Below are positions 39,219 through 47,612 of a stretch of 64,000 nucleotides of DNA, in pieces. How positions within the stretch are numbered: the first letter of the stretch is position 1; each line of letters begins with the position of its first letter. Under the pieces are notes generated by a model, which searched no databases, had not been told where the DNA came from, and saw only the letters and a program-made list of their open reading frames with translations. The translations under genes were made by a program, and so were the position numbers. The stretch covers positions 16,186-80,185 of the forward strand of contig CALKMA010000003.1 of NCBI GenBank assembly GCA_937993755.1. The letters are read 5' to 3'. Source of the DNA: HGM13233 sp900762805. GTDB lineage: Bacteria; Bacillota; Clostridia; Oscillospirales; Ruminococcaceae.

Positions 39219-40594
39219 ATGACCGGGACATTCCCCGCATTTCCCTGGCCGAGAAGCTGGGCTTCTGCGGCTTTTCAACGGCGAGCAACGTCGTCTATCA
39301 GTTCAAAAGCCTCTACTATCTCTTTTTCCTGACCAATGTTCTCAAGGTGAATATGCTGACGGCCGGCTTGGTGCTGACCATCGGCACCGTCTGGGACGCC
39401 GTCAACGACCCGCTGGTCGGCTTCTGGGCGCAGAACCATGTATTCAAAAGCGGCGAGCGCTGCCGCCCGCTGGCGCTTTACGCCGCCATCCCGTGGGCCG
39501 TTTCGGTGGTGCTGCTGTTTACCGACTTCGGCACCGGCCGCCAGCTGACGGTCATCCTGTGCATTGCCATCTATTTTGTGTTTGAGCTGCTCAACACCTG
39601 CGTCGCTATTCCCTACAACAGCATGGCGGCGCTGGCCACCGACCGCGATGATGACCGCCGGTCCATCAATGTATACCGCAACATCGGCGGCTGTGTCGGC
39701 TCCGGCATCGGCGCTGTGGCCTGTCTGCCGCTGCTCAAGCTGTTCGGCGCGCTCGACAGCAAGGGCAATCTCATCGAGGGCAGCGGCGGCCGCGGCTTCC
39801 TGCTGGCGGCCTGCGTCATGGGCGGCGTCTGCGTTGTCGGCTGTTTCCTGCACTATTTCACCACCCGTGAGCGTGTGGCTCCGCTGGAGGAAAAGCGCGT
39901 CAAGCTGAGTGTGCGCACGATCTTTTCGATGCTGTTCAGCTGCAAGTCGTGGGTGCTCAATACGCTCTACATCCTGCTGTACGGCGTCAATAACCTGCTG
40001 CTGATGAGCTGCATCAGCTACTACGCGACCTATGTGCTTAACAGCACCGCCGCCGCCACGCCCATTCAGGCGGCCTATCTTGTCACCTCGCTGGTGACCT
40101 CCTTCCTCGTTTCGCCCGTCGATAAGGCACTGGGCCGTCATAAGACGATGATAGCCGGCGCGCTGGTCTTCATTCTCGGCAAAATATGGTTCGTGCTCGA
40201 TCCCTTCTCGCTGGGCGCCATTTATGTCAACGCCATCAGCGTCGGTGTCGGCGCGACCGTCGCTTTCGTCATGTTCAATACCAACCGCAACAACATCGTC
40301 GATGTCATCGAGTGGAAAAGAGGCCAGCGGCTCGACAACATGGTATCGACGGCCGATAACCTTGCCGCCAAGCTTGCGACCGCCGGCGCCAGCCTGCTCA
40401 TCACCTTTTCGATGGAAAAGGCCGGCTTCAGTGTCGATCTGCCGGCCCAGCCCGACAGCGTCATTTCGGTCATCAACGCGCTGCTCGGCGTTGTGCCGAT
40501 GGCCGTCTGCCTTCTGATGCTGCTCGTCGTCATATTCCTGCGCCTTGACAAGGATATGGGCGCGATGCGCCGCGCCAAGGCGCAGAGCAAGTAA
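39215..40594 (+). CDS. GPH (glycoside-pentoside-hexuronide:cation symporter) family MFS transporter
   Basis: This 459-residue protein has about twelve hydrophobic segments. The N-terminal SLAEKLGFCGFSTASNVVYQF, TIGTVWDAVNDPLVGFW (helix II-III loop) and VAIPYNSMAALATDRDDDR are typical of melibiose-carrier-like GPH symporters. It overlaps the preceding hydrolase (ATGA-type). The substrate is probably a glycoside or other hydrophilic solute, but it cannot be named. Confidence 0.87.
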   Translation: MNDRDIPRISLAEKLGFCGFSTASNVVYQFKSLYYLFFLTNVLKVNMLTAGLVLTIGTVWDAVNDPLVGFWAQNHVFKSGERCRPLALYAAIPWAVSVVLLFTDFGTGRQLTVILCIAIYFVFELLNTCVAIPYNSMAALATDRDDDRRSINVYRNIGGCVGSGIGAVACLPLLKLFGALDSKGNLIEGSGGRGFLLAACVMGGVCVVGCFLHYFTTRERVAPLEEKRVKLSVRTIFSMLFSCKSWVLNTLYILLYGVNNLLLMSCISYYATYVLNSTAAATPIQAAYLVTSLVTSFLVSPVDKALGRHKTMIAGALVFILGKIWFVLDPFSLGAIYVNAISVGVGATVAFVMFNTNRNNIVDVIEWKRGQRLDNMVSTADNLAAKLATAGASLLITFSMEKAGFSVDLPAQPDSVISVINALLGVVPMAVCLLMLLVVIFLRLDKDMGAMRRAKAQSK

Positions 40595-40825
40595 GCGCCG
40601 ACAGCCTCGACGGCGTCAGCCGCGGCAGGCAAGAGCAGGTCGGGCGCCCGTACGGTCTCGCAGGGTGCCTGCGGCCGCCGGAACGCCTTCGCAAGCTCAG
40701 GCATTTTCTCTGCGGGAGGTCTGGCTGCGGATAATGACCCGCTTTCGACAGCCCCGCAAAACGAACGACGGTCGGCTCCGGTGTATGCCGGAACAGGTCT
40801 TCCGCATCTTTTCTCCTTCTTACGC
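40595..40825. other. Intergenic stretch after the transporter gene
   Basis: GC-rich sequence between the transporter stop and the terminator. No gene recognised. Confidence 0.4.
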
Positions 40826-40852
40826 AAAAAGCGCGGCGGTGCCGCGCTTTTT
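40826..40852 (+). terminator. Bidirectional terminator between transporter and yebC
   Basis: A perfect 12-bp stem (40826-40837 with 40841-40852; AAAAAGCGCGGC), loop GGT. The A5 and T5 ends suit termination from both directions. Confidence 0.85.
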
Positions 40853-40923
40853 GATGCTCCGGCGGGCGGACGGGTCGGCGGCCGGCCTCCGCTTGCGGCA
40901 GGCCTCCCCTTGCCCGGAGCAGA

Positions 40924-41117
40924 GTTTTCCTTGCAACAGACTCTTTTCTCGGAGGGGAGAGACTTGCCTATACCAGAGGCTTTCCCCGCTGCAGCAGGCG
41001 CGCTTTCCCTCCGCGGAGGGAAAGACATTCTGAGAGTTCCCCGCTTATAGCAAGCACTTCCCGGCTGAAGCAGCGGTTTCCCTCCCGCCGCAATGGATGT
41101 TTCCCGTTCAGAACAGG
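40924..41117. repeat. Cluster of degenerate ~18-bp repeats
   Basis: Five imperfect copies of a TTTCCCCGCTGCAGCAGG-like string start near 40926, 40981, 41037, 41058 and 41100. Between them is a perfect 22-bp palindrome at 41003-41024 (CTTTCCCTCCG and its complement). Found by eye; the repeat status is uncertain. Confidence 0.35.
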
Positions 41118-41166
41118 TGCCTTTCCCCGCACCCCCGTTCGTGTTTAATAGCGTTCATACAGAACC

Positions 41167-41193
41167 GCCCCCGCCGGCTGTGCCGGCGGGGGC
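41167..41193. other. Strong GC-rich hairpin downstream of yebC
   Basis: A perfect 12-bp stem (41167-41178 with 41182-41193) with a 3-nt loop but no T run on either strand. It may stabilise the yebC mRNA 3' end or act as a weak terminator. Confidence 0.5.
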
Positions 41194-41303
41194 AGTCATA
41201 TGAAATACAGATCAGGTCGGCAGCGCCCAAAAGAAGCTGCCGGTCGGCGCTGCCTGCTGCGCGCAGGCTGCAAAGCCGGCCTTCAGCGGGCGGCACACGC
41301 GCG

Positions 41304-42038
41304 TTATTCGGGCAGCTCGTCCTCATTCTCCAGATTATGCCAGACGTTCTGGATATCGTCGTCATCCTCCAGCTTTTCCAGCAGAAGCGCCATACGCTCC
41401 AGATTTTCGGGGGTGAGCGCGGTATAATTGCCGGGCACCCAACGCACCTCGGCGGCCAGGAAGCTGTAGCCCATGCCGTCCAACGCGTCGCGCACGGCGC
41501 CCAGACGGCCCGGCTCGGTATAGACGGTGGCCAGCCCCTCGTCGAAAACGATATCGAGCGCGTCGGTGCCGAGAGCGTCCTCCATGACCTTGTCCTCGTC
41601 CAGCTCCTCGGCGTCGATTTCGATAACGCCCTTCTGCTCAAACATGAATGAAACGCAGCCGGTGGTGCCGAGATTGCCGCCGTACTTGTCGAAATAGTGG
41701 CGGACATTGGCGGCCGTGCGGTTGCGGCTGTCGGTCAACGCCTCGACGATCATGGCAACGCCGCCGGGGCCGTATCCCTCGTAGGTGATGCTTTCGTAAT
41801 CGGTCTTGTCGCTGCCGAGCGCCTTTTTGATGACACGGTCGATGTTGTCGGACGGGACGTTGGCGGCCTTGGCCTTGGCGATGATGTCGCGCAGCTTGCT
41901 GTTGCTGGCCGGATCGCCGCCGCCCTCCTTGACCGCGACGGTGATCTCGCGCCCCATCTTGGTGAAGATCTTGGCGCGCTGGCCGTCGGTCTTTTCCTTC
42001 TTACGCTTGATATTGTTCCACTTCGAATGGCCGGACAT
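41304..42038 (-). CDS. yebC: YebC/PmpR/TACO1 family protein
   Basis: This 244-residue protein shows the family N-terminus MSGHSKWNNIKRKK, followed by FTKMGREI, GPGGVAMIVE and SRNRTAANVR. Members were first described as DNA-binding regulators, and recent work ties some to translation at proline stretches. ATG 42038 lies seven bases after AAGGGG; an in-frame upstream start at 42062 falls in the promoter. It is a single-gene unit with an operator-like palindrome over its promoter. Confidence 0.95.
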   Translation of the reverse strand: MSGHSKWNNIKRKKEKTDGQRAKIFTKMGREITVAVKEGGGDPASNSKLRDIIAKAKAANVPSDNIDRVIKKALGSDKTDYESITYEGYGPGGVAMIVEALTDSRNRTAANVRHYFDKYGGNLGTTGCVSFMFEQKGVIEIDAEELDEDKVMEDALGTDALDIVFDEGLATVYTEPGRLGAVRDALDGMGYSFLAAEVRWVPGNYTALTPENLERMALLLEKLEDDDDIQNVWHNLENEDELPE

Positions 42039-42061
42039 AGAATTCCCCTTTACATAACACA

Positions 42062-42077
42062 ATACTGTTTACAGTAT
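42062..42077. promoter_or_regulatory. Operator-like palindrome over the yebC promoter
   Basis: ATACTGT-TT-ACAGTAT, 7-bp arms, overlaps the minus-strand -10. Its inner 12 bases equal the palindrome before the XRE gene at 34398-34409. Confidence 0.5.
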
Positions 42078-42081
42078 AACA
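42073..42081 (-). promoter_or_regulatory. Extended -10 promoter of yebC
   Basis: Minus strand TG-T-TATACT (42073-42081), with TTTTCA as a poor -35 at 17 bp. It lies 35 bp before ATG 42038. Confidence 0.6.
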
Positions 42082-42192
42082 CATTTCATGCCCGTTGAAA
42101 AGATGCTTTCTCGCATTTTGTGCGAAAAGCGGCGGCTTACGTGTATCGGCCGGCCGGCAGCCGCATATATTGCCGATAAAAGGGGGGAGCGC

Positions 42193-43635
42193 ATGGAGTC
42201 CTGGCTTTGTGCCGTTCACCGCGCCGTGTGGGGGCTGCCGACACTGCTGAGCTTTCTCGGCTGCGGTCTTTTCCTGACCGTGCGCCTGCGGGCAGTGCAG
42301 CTGCGGCGGCTGCCGGCTGCCTGCCGGGCGGTTTTTTCCTTCCGCGGACGGCAGGCGGGGCGGGGAATGTCGCCCTTCGGCGCGCTGACGGCGGCATTGG
42401 CGGCGACGCTCGGCACCGGCAACATTGTCGGTGTTGCGACGGCGGTGGCCGCCGGCGGGCCGGGGGCCGTCTTTTGGATATGGGTATCGGCGCTGCTCGG
42501 CATGGCGACGCACTATGCCGAAACGGTTTTAGCCGTGCGCTTTCGCCGCCGACGGCAGGACGGCTATGCCGGCGGGCCGATGTATTACATGGCCGACGGT
42601 CTCGGTATGCCGCGTCTGGCGGCGTTTTTTGCGGCCGCGCTGCTGCTGGCCTCCTTTGGCATCGGCAATCTGGCACAGGCCAATTCCATCGCGGCGGCGG
42701 TAGACGGGCTGATCGGTCTGCCGCACTGGCTGACCGGGCTGGCAACGGCGGCGCTGGCGGCCGTCGTGCTGGCAGGCGGCACCCGGCGGCTGGAGCGTGT
42801 CAGCCTGCGCGCCGTCCCGGCCATGGCGCTGCTCTATCTGCTGCTGTCGCTCGTCATCATCGGGCGCAATCCGGCGGCGGTGCCGGGTGCCTTTCGCACC
42901 ATCCTGCACGGCGCCCTGTCGCGCGAGGCGCTGGCCGGCGGCGCGGCCGGCAGCGGGCTGCTGGCGCTGCGCTACGGCGTGGCGCGCGGCGTCTTCGCCA
43001 ATGAAGCGGGGCTCGGCTCGTCGGTTATTGCCCATGCCGAGTCTCAGGAAAGCGACCCGGCCCGTCAGGGGCTGTGGGCTATCTTCGAGGTATTTTTTGA
43101 CACCATCATTGTCTGCACCGTTACGGCGCTCATGCTGCTGTGTTCGGGCTGCGTGGGAAGCGGACTGACGGGCGCCGCGCTGACGGCAGCCGCCTTTGCT
43201 TCAGCCTTCGGCGCGGCGGGGCAGGCGCTGCTGGCGGGCGTCATCCTGCTGTTCTCCTTTACCTCGCTGGCCGGGTGGTCGCATTACGGCAGCCGCGCCG
43301 CCGAATACCTGTTCGGCCCGCGCGGGGCGGCGGTCTATAAGGTGCTGTTCGTGCTGGCAGTTCTTCCGGCCTCCTGCTTTGGGGTGGCCGCGGCGTGGCA
43401 GCTGTGCGATATCCTCAATGTGCTGATGGCCTTTCCCAATCTCTATGCCGTCGTGCGGCTGTGGAGCGGGCGGAGCGCCGACGGACGGCCGCCGCCGGAG
43501 CAGGATACAGGAGGATCGAAAGGAACGCGTCATGGCACCGTGCGTGGCAAAGCGGCAAAGACTGCACGGCAGTCCTGCGCAGAGACCGAAGAAAGCGGGC
43601 CGTATCCCGGAAAGCGGGATGCCCGTATCGGGTGA
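42193..43635 (+). CDS. Sodium:alanine symporter family (AGCS) protein
   Basis: This 480-residue membrane protein has about ten hydrophobic segments and imports alanine or glycine with Na+. The family signature ATLGTGNIVGVATAVAAGGPGAVFW lies near residue 75 (read in parts: GTGNIVG, GGPGAVFW). GGPMYYMADGLG, FGIGNLAQANS and GVFANEAGLGSSVIAHA also match. GGGGGGAGC precedes ATG 42193. The C-terminal ~45 residues beyond the last helix are basic, low in similarity, and may be read-through of GC-rich sequence. Confidence 0.9.
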   Translation: MESWLCAVHRAVWGLPTLLSFLGCGLFLTVRLRAVQLRRLPAACRAVFSFRGRQAGRGMSPFGALTAALAATLGTGNIVGVATAVAAGGPGAVFWIWVSALLGMATHYAETVLAVRFRRRRQDGYAGGPMYYMADGLGMPRLAAFFAAALLLASFGIGNLAQANSIAAAVDGLIGLPHWLTGLATAALAAVVLAGGTRRLERVSLRAVPAMALLYLLLSLVIIGRNPAAVPGAFRTILHGALSREALAGGAAGSGLLALRYGVARGVFANEAGLGSSVIAHAESQESDPARQGLWAIFEVFFDTIIVCTVTALMLLCSGCVGSGLTGAALTAAAFASAFGAAGQALLAGVILLFSFTSLAGWSHYGSRAAEYLFGPRGAAVYKVLFVLAVLPASCFGVAAAWQLCDILNVLMAFPNLYAVVRLWSGRSADGRPPPEQDTGGSKGTRHGTVRGKAAKTARQSCAETEESGPYPGKRDARIG

Positions 43636-43692
43636 GACGCTCATGCCGCTCCGAAGCAGAGCGGGCGTCAGGCCGTTTTGCTGTCAGCTTGA

Positions 43693-43740
43693 AAAGCGGC
43701 CCTGTCCCGTTATGTATTCGGGACAAGGCCGCTTTCTTCG
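43693..43740 (+). terminator. Terminator after the symporter gene
   Basis: A 17-bp stem with one mismatch (43693-43709 with 43719-43735), 9-nt loop, then CTTTCTTC-type T-rich sequence. Confidence 0.75.
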
Positions 43741-44173
43741 TTTCTGCCCTGCGGCAGGGCGCTGTCTTATTTGGCTTATTCAATAAAAATTCGGCATGGC
43801 GATCGTCTTCAGGGGCTTACCGGAGGGAAGGCCGGTATTGCGGCCGGTGCTGAGTGTAACGAAAGTGACGGCAGCGCCGCCGCTGCCGGCGCTGACACAG
43901 ACAGTGGCCGGCGGGGAAGCGACCGGGTACGGACCGGAGGCTCATGTGCCGCCCGGCCGGTCATGCCGCCGGCCGGCTTTGCGCCGCACCTCGGATATCC
44001 GGCGGGAAGGCAGAACGAAATGAGACCGTGCAGGACGGAAAAGAGCCTTGCCCCGCGGCACCTTGCCCCTCGGAGCAACCGGCAAAAAGCGAGAAGGCGG
44101 TCGATGACCTGTCCGGCCGTCCTGGGAGCTTTGCGCCTCAAGCCGCCGATGCAGAGCGGGCTGTCATGGCGCT
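43741..44173. other. Intergenic stretch between convergent genes
   Basis: Mostly GC-rich, with open frames lacking ribosome sites or family features. No second terminator for the folD operon was recognised. Confidence 0.4.
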
Positions 44174-45058
44174 TTATTCCCGTGCCGGCGCAGGGGCGGT
44201 GCGGTCATCTGCTTTGCCGAAATGCTCGGCGGCGTTCACGGTGTTTTCCAACAGCTTGGCAATGGTCATCGGCCCAACGCCGCCGGGCACGGGGGTGATG
44301 TATCCGGCGGCAGCGGCGGCCTCGTCAAAGCAGACGTCGCCGTAAAGCTTGCCGTCGGCGCCGCGGTTGATGCCGACGTCGATCACAACGGCGCCCGGCT
44401 TGACCATATCGCCTGTCACAAAGCCGGCGCGGCCGACGGCGGCCACCAGAATATCGGCCCGACGGGCATGGGCGACGATACCGGCTGTTTTGCTGTGGCA
44501 GAGCGTCACGGTGCCGTCGCGCGCCGTCAGCAGGCGGGCGAGCGGCTTGCCCACGATATCGCTGCGACCGATGATGGTGCAGTCGGCTCCGGCGATGGGG
44601 CGGCCGGTCGATTCGATGAGGTCGATGACGCCGGCCGGCGTGCAGGGCAGGAAAAGAGCGCGCGCCGTGCCGATGAGACCGACGTTGCGCGGGGTGAAGC
44701 AGTCAACATCCTTGTCCGGGCTGATGGCGTCGATCACATGAGCCTTGTTGATGTGCGGCGGCAGCGGCAGCTGCACCAGAATGCCGTGTACCGTGCTGTC
44801 GGCGTTGAGGCGGGCGACGGTGCCGAGCAGCTGCTGCTCGGTGGTTTCGGCCGGCAGCTCGACTGTGACCGAGCGCAGGCCGGCGCGCTCGCAGGCACGG
44901 GCCTTGTTGCGTACATAGACGCGGGAGGCGGGATCGTCCCCCACGATGATGACGGCCAGCGTCGGCTCGATGCCGCGCGCGCGCAGCACGGAAGCGCGGT
45001 CAGCCGTTTTCTTTTCCAAAGAGGAGGCAAGCCTCTTGCCGTCAATGATTTGAGCCAT
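44174..45058 (-). CDS. folD: Bifunctional methylenetetrahydrofolate dehydrogenase/cyclohydrolase FolD
   Basis: This 294-residue enzyme interconverts 5,10-methylene- and 10-formyl-tetrahydrofolate. It has YVRNKARAC (the catalytic Lys-containing YxxxK region), QLPLPPHI, PDKDVDCF, the NADP-binding GRSDIVGKPLA and the C-terminal PVPGGVGPMT. AGGAGGG precedes ATG 45058. An in-frame upstream extension reaching 45352 runs through the tail of lgt and is not real. Last gene of the minus-strand operon. Confidence 0.96.
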   Translation of the reverse strand: MAQIIDGKRLASSLEKKTADRASVLRARGIEPTLAVIIVGDDPASRVYVRNKARACERAGLRSVTVELPAETTEQQLLGTVARLNADSTVHGILVQLPLPPHINKAHVIDAISPDKDVDCFTPRNVGLIGTARALFLPCTPAGVIDLIESTGRPIAGADCTIIGRSDIVGKPLARLLTARDGTVTLCHSKTAGIVAHARRADILVAAVGRAGFVTGDMVKPGAVVIDVGINRGADGKLYGDVCFDEAAAAAGYITPVPGGVGPMTIAKLLENTVNAAEHFGKADDRTAPAPARE

Positions 45059-45113
45059 AGTTGTCCCTCCTGTCCGGTTCGCTGTCATTCGCTGCTTCAC
45101 CGGCATCTTCGGC

Positions 45114-46328
45114 CTATGACAGGCCGTTCTCATCCGCTGCTTCCGGCGCTTTGGCGGGTGTATCGCTTTCGGCGCCTTCCGCAGTCTCTTTCCCGTCCGC
45201 CGTGCCGGCAAAAGCCGTATCGGCGGTGCTTTCAGCCTTTTCCTCGCTGTCCGCGTCGGCAGCGGCGGCATTTGCTTCGCTTTCGTCGGCTTCGGTCCCG
45301 TCGGCCGTGTCCGCGGGGGCTGTGCCGACGGCGGCGCCTTCAGTCTCTTCATGGTCCGCCGTATCGGCGTTGCCGGCTTCGGCCCTTTTGCCGCGGCGGG
45401 ACGTTTTTTTGTCGAGAGCGGCCTGCTTGAAGGCGGCCAGCTGCTCGGCAGCTTCTTCTGTGTGGCCCCAGACCGGGTAAAGCGACGGATCCTTGGCCTT
45501 TTTGGCGCGCACGATAATCACGGCGGTGACGGCCAGCACCACAACGATGAGCGAAACCAGCTGCGAGGTGCGGAAGGGGCCGACATAGAGGCTGTCGGTG
45601 CGCAGGCTTTCCAGCACGCCGCGGCCGGTGCCGTACCAGATGGCATAGAACAGGAATATCTCGCCGTCAAATTTACGGTGCTTGACATACAGATTGAGGA
45701 TGACGGCGCCCGTCGCCGTCCAGAGCGCCTCATACAGCCAGTAGGGGTGAACGGGCAGCGAGGGATCGACAACCATGCCGCGCTGCGCCAGCTCGGCGGC
45801 GTGCTGCGTGAGGTAGGTCCTGACGGTGCTGCTGGTCATGCCCCAGGGGAGCGTGGTATTGTAGCCGAAGCATTCCTGATTGACGAAGTTGGCGAGGCGG
45901 CCCCATGGCTGCGACATGATAAAGCCGAGGGCGGCGATGTCGAAGAAGGGCAGGATCTTCACCTTGCGCAGCCGGCACATGACGGCCGCCGAGGCAAAGC
46001 CGCCGATCAGTACGCCGTACATGGCGATGCCGCCCGAACGCAGATCGAACCAGCTCTGCACCGTGGTGAAGTCGCCGGGCTTGCAGAGGATGTAGTAGGT
46101 GCGGCCGCCGATAACGGCAAAGACGGCGCCGACCAGAATGACGTCGAGCATACGGTCGGAGTCGAGGCCGAATTCCTTGGCGCGCCAGCTGGCGTAGAGG
46201 ATGGCGATGATAATGGCGCCGCCCAGCAGCACGCCGTACCAGTAGACGTCGATGCCAAAGACGGTGAAGGCGACGCGGTTGAGCTCAAAGCTCAGTCCCA
46301 GGCCGGGAAAGGAAACAGTAGTGGACAT
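45114..46328 (-). CDS. lgt: Prolipoprotein diacylglyceryl transferase with long acidic C-terminal tail
   Basis: This 404-residue membrane enzyme transfers diacylglycerol from phosphatidylglycerol to the lipobox cysteine. It has about seven transmembrane segments; MSQPWGRLANFVNQECFG holds the Lgt signature, and HPYWLYEALW and YGTGRGVLESLR match conserved positions. The family ends near 270-290. Here a further ~110 residues rich in Ala, Asp, Glu and Thr follow a basic KKTSRRGKR hinge, predicted disordered and cytosolic. Fifth of six closely spaced genes before folD. Confidence 0.94.
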   Translation of the reverse strand: MSTTVSFPGLGLSFELNRVAFTVFGIDVYWYGVLLGGAIIIAILYASWRAKEFGLDSDRMLDVILVGAVFAVIGGRTYYILCKPGDFTTVQSWFDLRSGGIAMYGVLIGGFASAAVMCRLRKVKILPFFDIAALGFIMSQPWGRLANFVNQECFGYNTTLPWGMTSSTVRTYLTQHAAELAQRGMVVDPSLPVHPYWLYEALWTATGAVILNLYVKHRKFDGEIFLFYAIWYGTGRGVLESLRTDSLYVGPFRTSQLVSLIVVVLAVTAVIIVRAKKAKDPSLYPVWGHTEEAAEQLAAFKQAALDKKTSRRGKRAEAGNADTADHEETEGAAVGTAPADTADGTEADESEANAAAADADSEEKAESTADTAFAGTADGKETAEGAESDTPAKAPEAADENGLS

Positions 46329-46331
46329 GGT

Positions 46332-47612
46332 TCAGGACCTCTCTATAGGATTGAGAATATACAGGCAGCAGCGGTCGGCGTCGAACGACTGCAGCAGCGT
46401 CTGCTGCAGCTCATCGGCTGTGATCGTGCGCAGTGCTTCAAAGGTGTCGTAGATGCGGTAGCCCTTGAGCGATGAATAGGCCAGCGCCGTGGCGATATCG
46501 GCGTTGCTGTCGAGGCTGACGACCATATCGCCCCAGGCCGAGCGGATGGCTTCGGTCAGGCGGTCGGGGTCGATGCCTTCGCGCCGCAGGGCGGCCAGAC
46601 GCTCCTGCAGCAGCGCCAGCACGCGGTCGGGCTCGTCGCTCTCGCCGCCGAACAGCGTGCAGAAGTATCCCGATCCGGCGAAGCCGTCGCTGAAGAAGGA
46701 GCCGTTGATAAGCCCGCTGTCGTAAAGCTCGTTGTAAAAATCGGTGCTTTCGCCGCAGATCAGCTCACACAGCAGGTCGAAGATCAGCTCGGTGCGCAGC
46801 CGGTCGCCGGCAATGGGGCGCTCCTTGAAGCCGATGCAGAACTGGCGGCGGCTGACAGCCATGCTGCCCACGGCGCGGGTACAGACGACACCGTCCGGCT
46901 CCTCGGCGGGGAGGACCCGGCCGGCCTCGCCGCGCAGGGCGGGGCGGTAATGCTTCCGGCACAGCTCGGCGACACGCTCGGCCGTGATGCAGCCCGCCAC
47001 GGCCAGCACCATGTTGGCGGGGCGGTAAAAGGCGTGGTAGCCCTCGTAGAGCAGCTCCGGCGTGATGGCCGCCAGCGAGGCGGAGGTGCCGACGATCTCG
47101 TCGCGCACGGGATGGACGCGGTAGAGCATCCGCAGCACCTCGTTGAGCAGCCGCACGTCCGGGCTGTCAAGATACATATTCATTTCTTCGGTGATGATGC
47201 CGCGTTCCTTATCGACATTGGCCCTTGTGAAGTAGGGGTCGGACACGAAATCGAGCAGGATGCCAAGCGAGCGCTCGGTCTGCTCGTTGGCGCCGAACAC
47301 GTAGCAGGTGCGGTCGTAGGAGGTATAGGCATTGGCGTTGGCCCCCGTTTCGGCGAACAGCTCGAAAGCATCGCCCCGCTTGCCGGCAAACAGCTTGTGC
47401 TCAAGATAGTGGGCGGTGCCGGCCGGCAGCGTGCGGCGCCGGCCGCCGCAGAGATAGTCCCGCGTGGCGGACCCGATGCCGGCAGCCAGGACGGCGTAGA
47501 TGCCACGCCGATCGGGGCGCTCGCAGCACAGCACCGTCAGGCCGTTTTCCAGTCTCGCGGCGCGGTAGCTGTCGCCCAGCTCAGGGCAGCGGACGGTCGT
47601 GAAGTCAGTCAT
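46332..47612 (-). CDS. M16 family zinc metallopeptidase (YmfH-like, catalytic partner)
   Basis: This 426-residue insulinase/processing-peptidase fold protein contains the inverted zinc motif HYLEH (H-x-x-E-H) after TAHYLEHKLFAG, and a distal Glu in NVDKERGIITEEMNM, so it can be catalytic. GGAAGGAGG precedes ATG 47612. It overlaps the upstream paralogue by 4 bp. The pair resembles YmfF/YmfH of Bacillus, thought to act on peptides. Confidence 0.88.
   Translation of the reverse strand: MTDFTTVRCPELGDSYRAARLENGLTVLCCERPDRRGIYAVLAAGIGSATRDYLCGGRRRTLPAGTAHYLEHKLFAGKRGDAFELFAETGANANAYTSYDRTCYVFGANEQTERSLGILLDFVSDPYFTRANVDKERGIITEEMNMYLDSPDVRLLNEVLRMLYRVHPVRDEIVGTSASLAAITPELLYEGYHAFYRPANMVLAVAGCITAERVAELCRKHYRPALRGEAGRVLPAEEPDGVVCTRAVGSMAVSRRQFCIGFKERPIAGDRLRTELIFDLLCELICGESTDFYNELYDSGLINGSFFSDGFAGSGYFCTLFGGESDEPDRVLALLQERLAALRREGIDPDRLTEAIRSAWGDMVVSLDSNADIATALAYSSLKGYRIYDTFEALRTITADELQQTLLQSFDADRCCLYILNPIERS

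Noticed and set aside
40924..41117. CRISPR array
   Set aside because: Repeats are degenerate, irregularly spaced and lack unique spacers of constant length; no cas genes in the window.
45059..45352. N-terminal extension of FolD
   Set aside because: It runs through the lgt tail coding region in another frame; ATG 45058 with AGGAGGG fits the family start.
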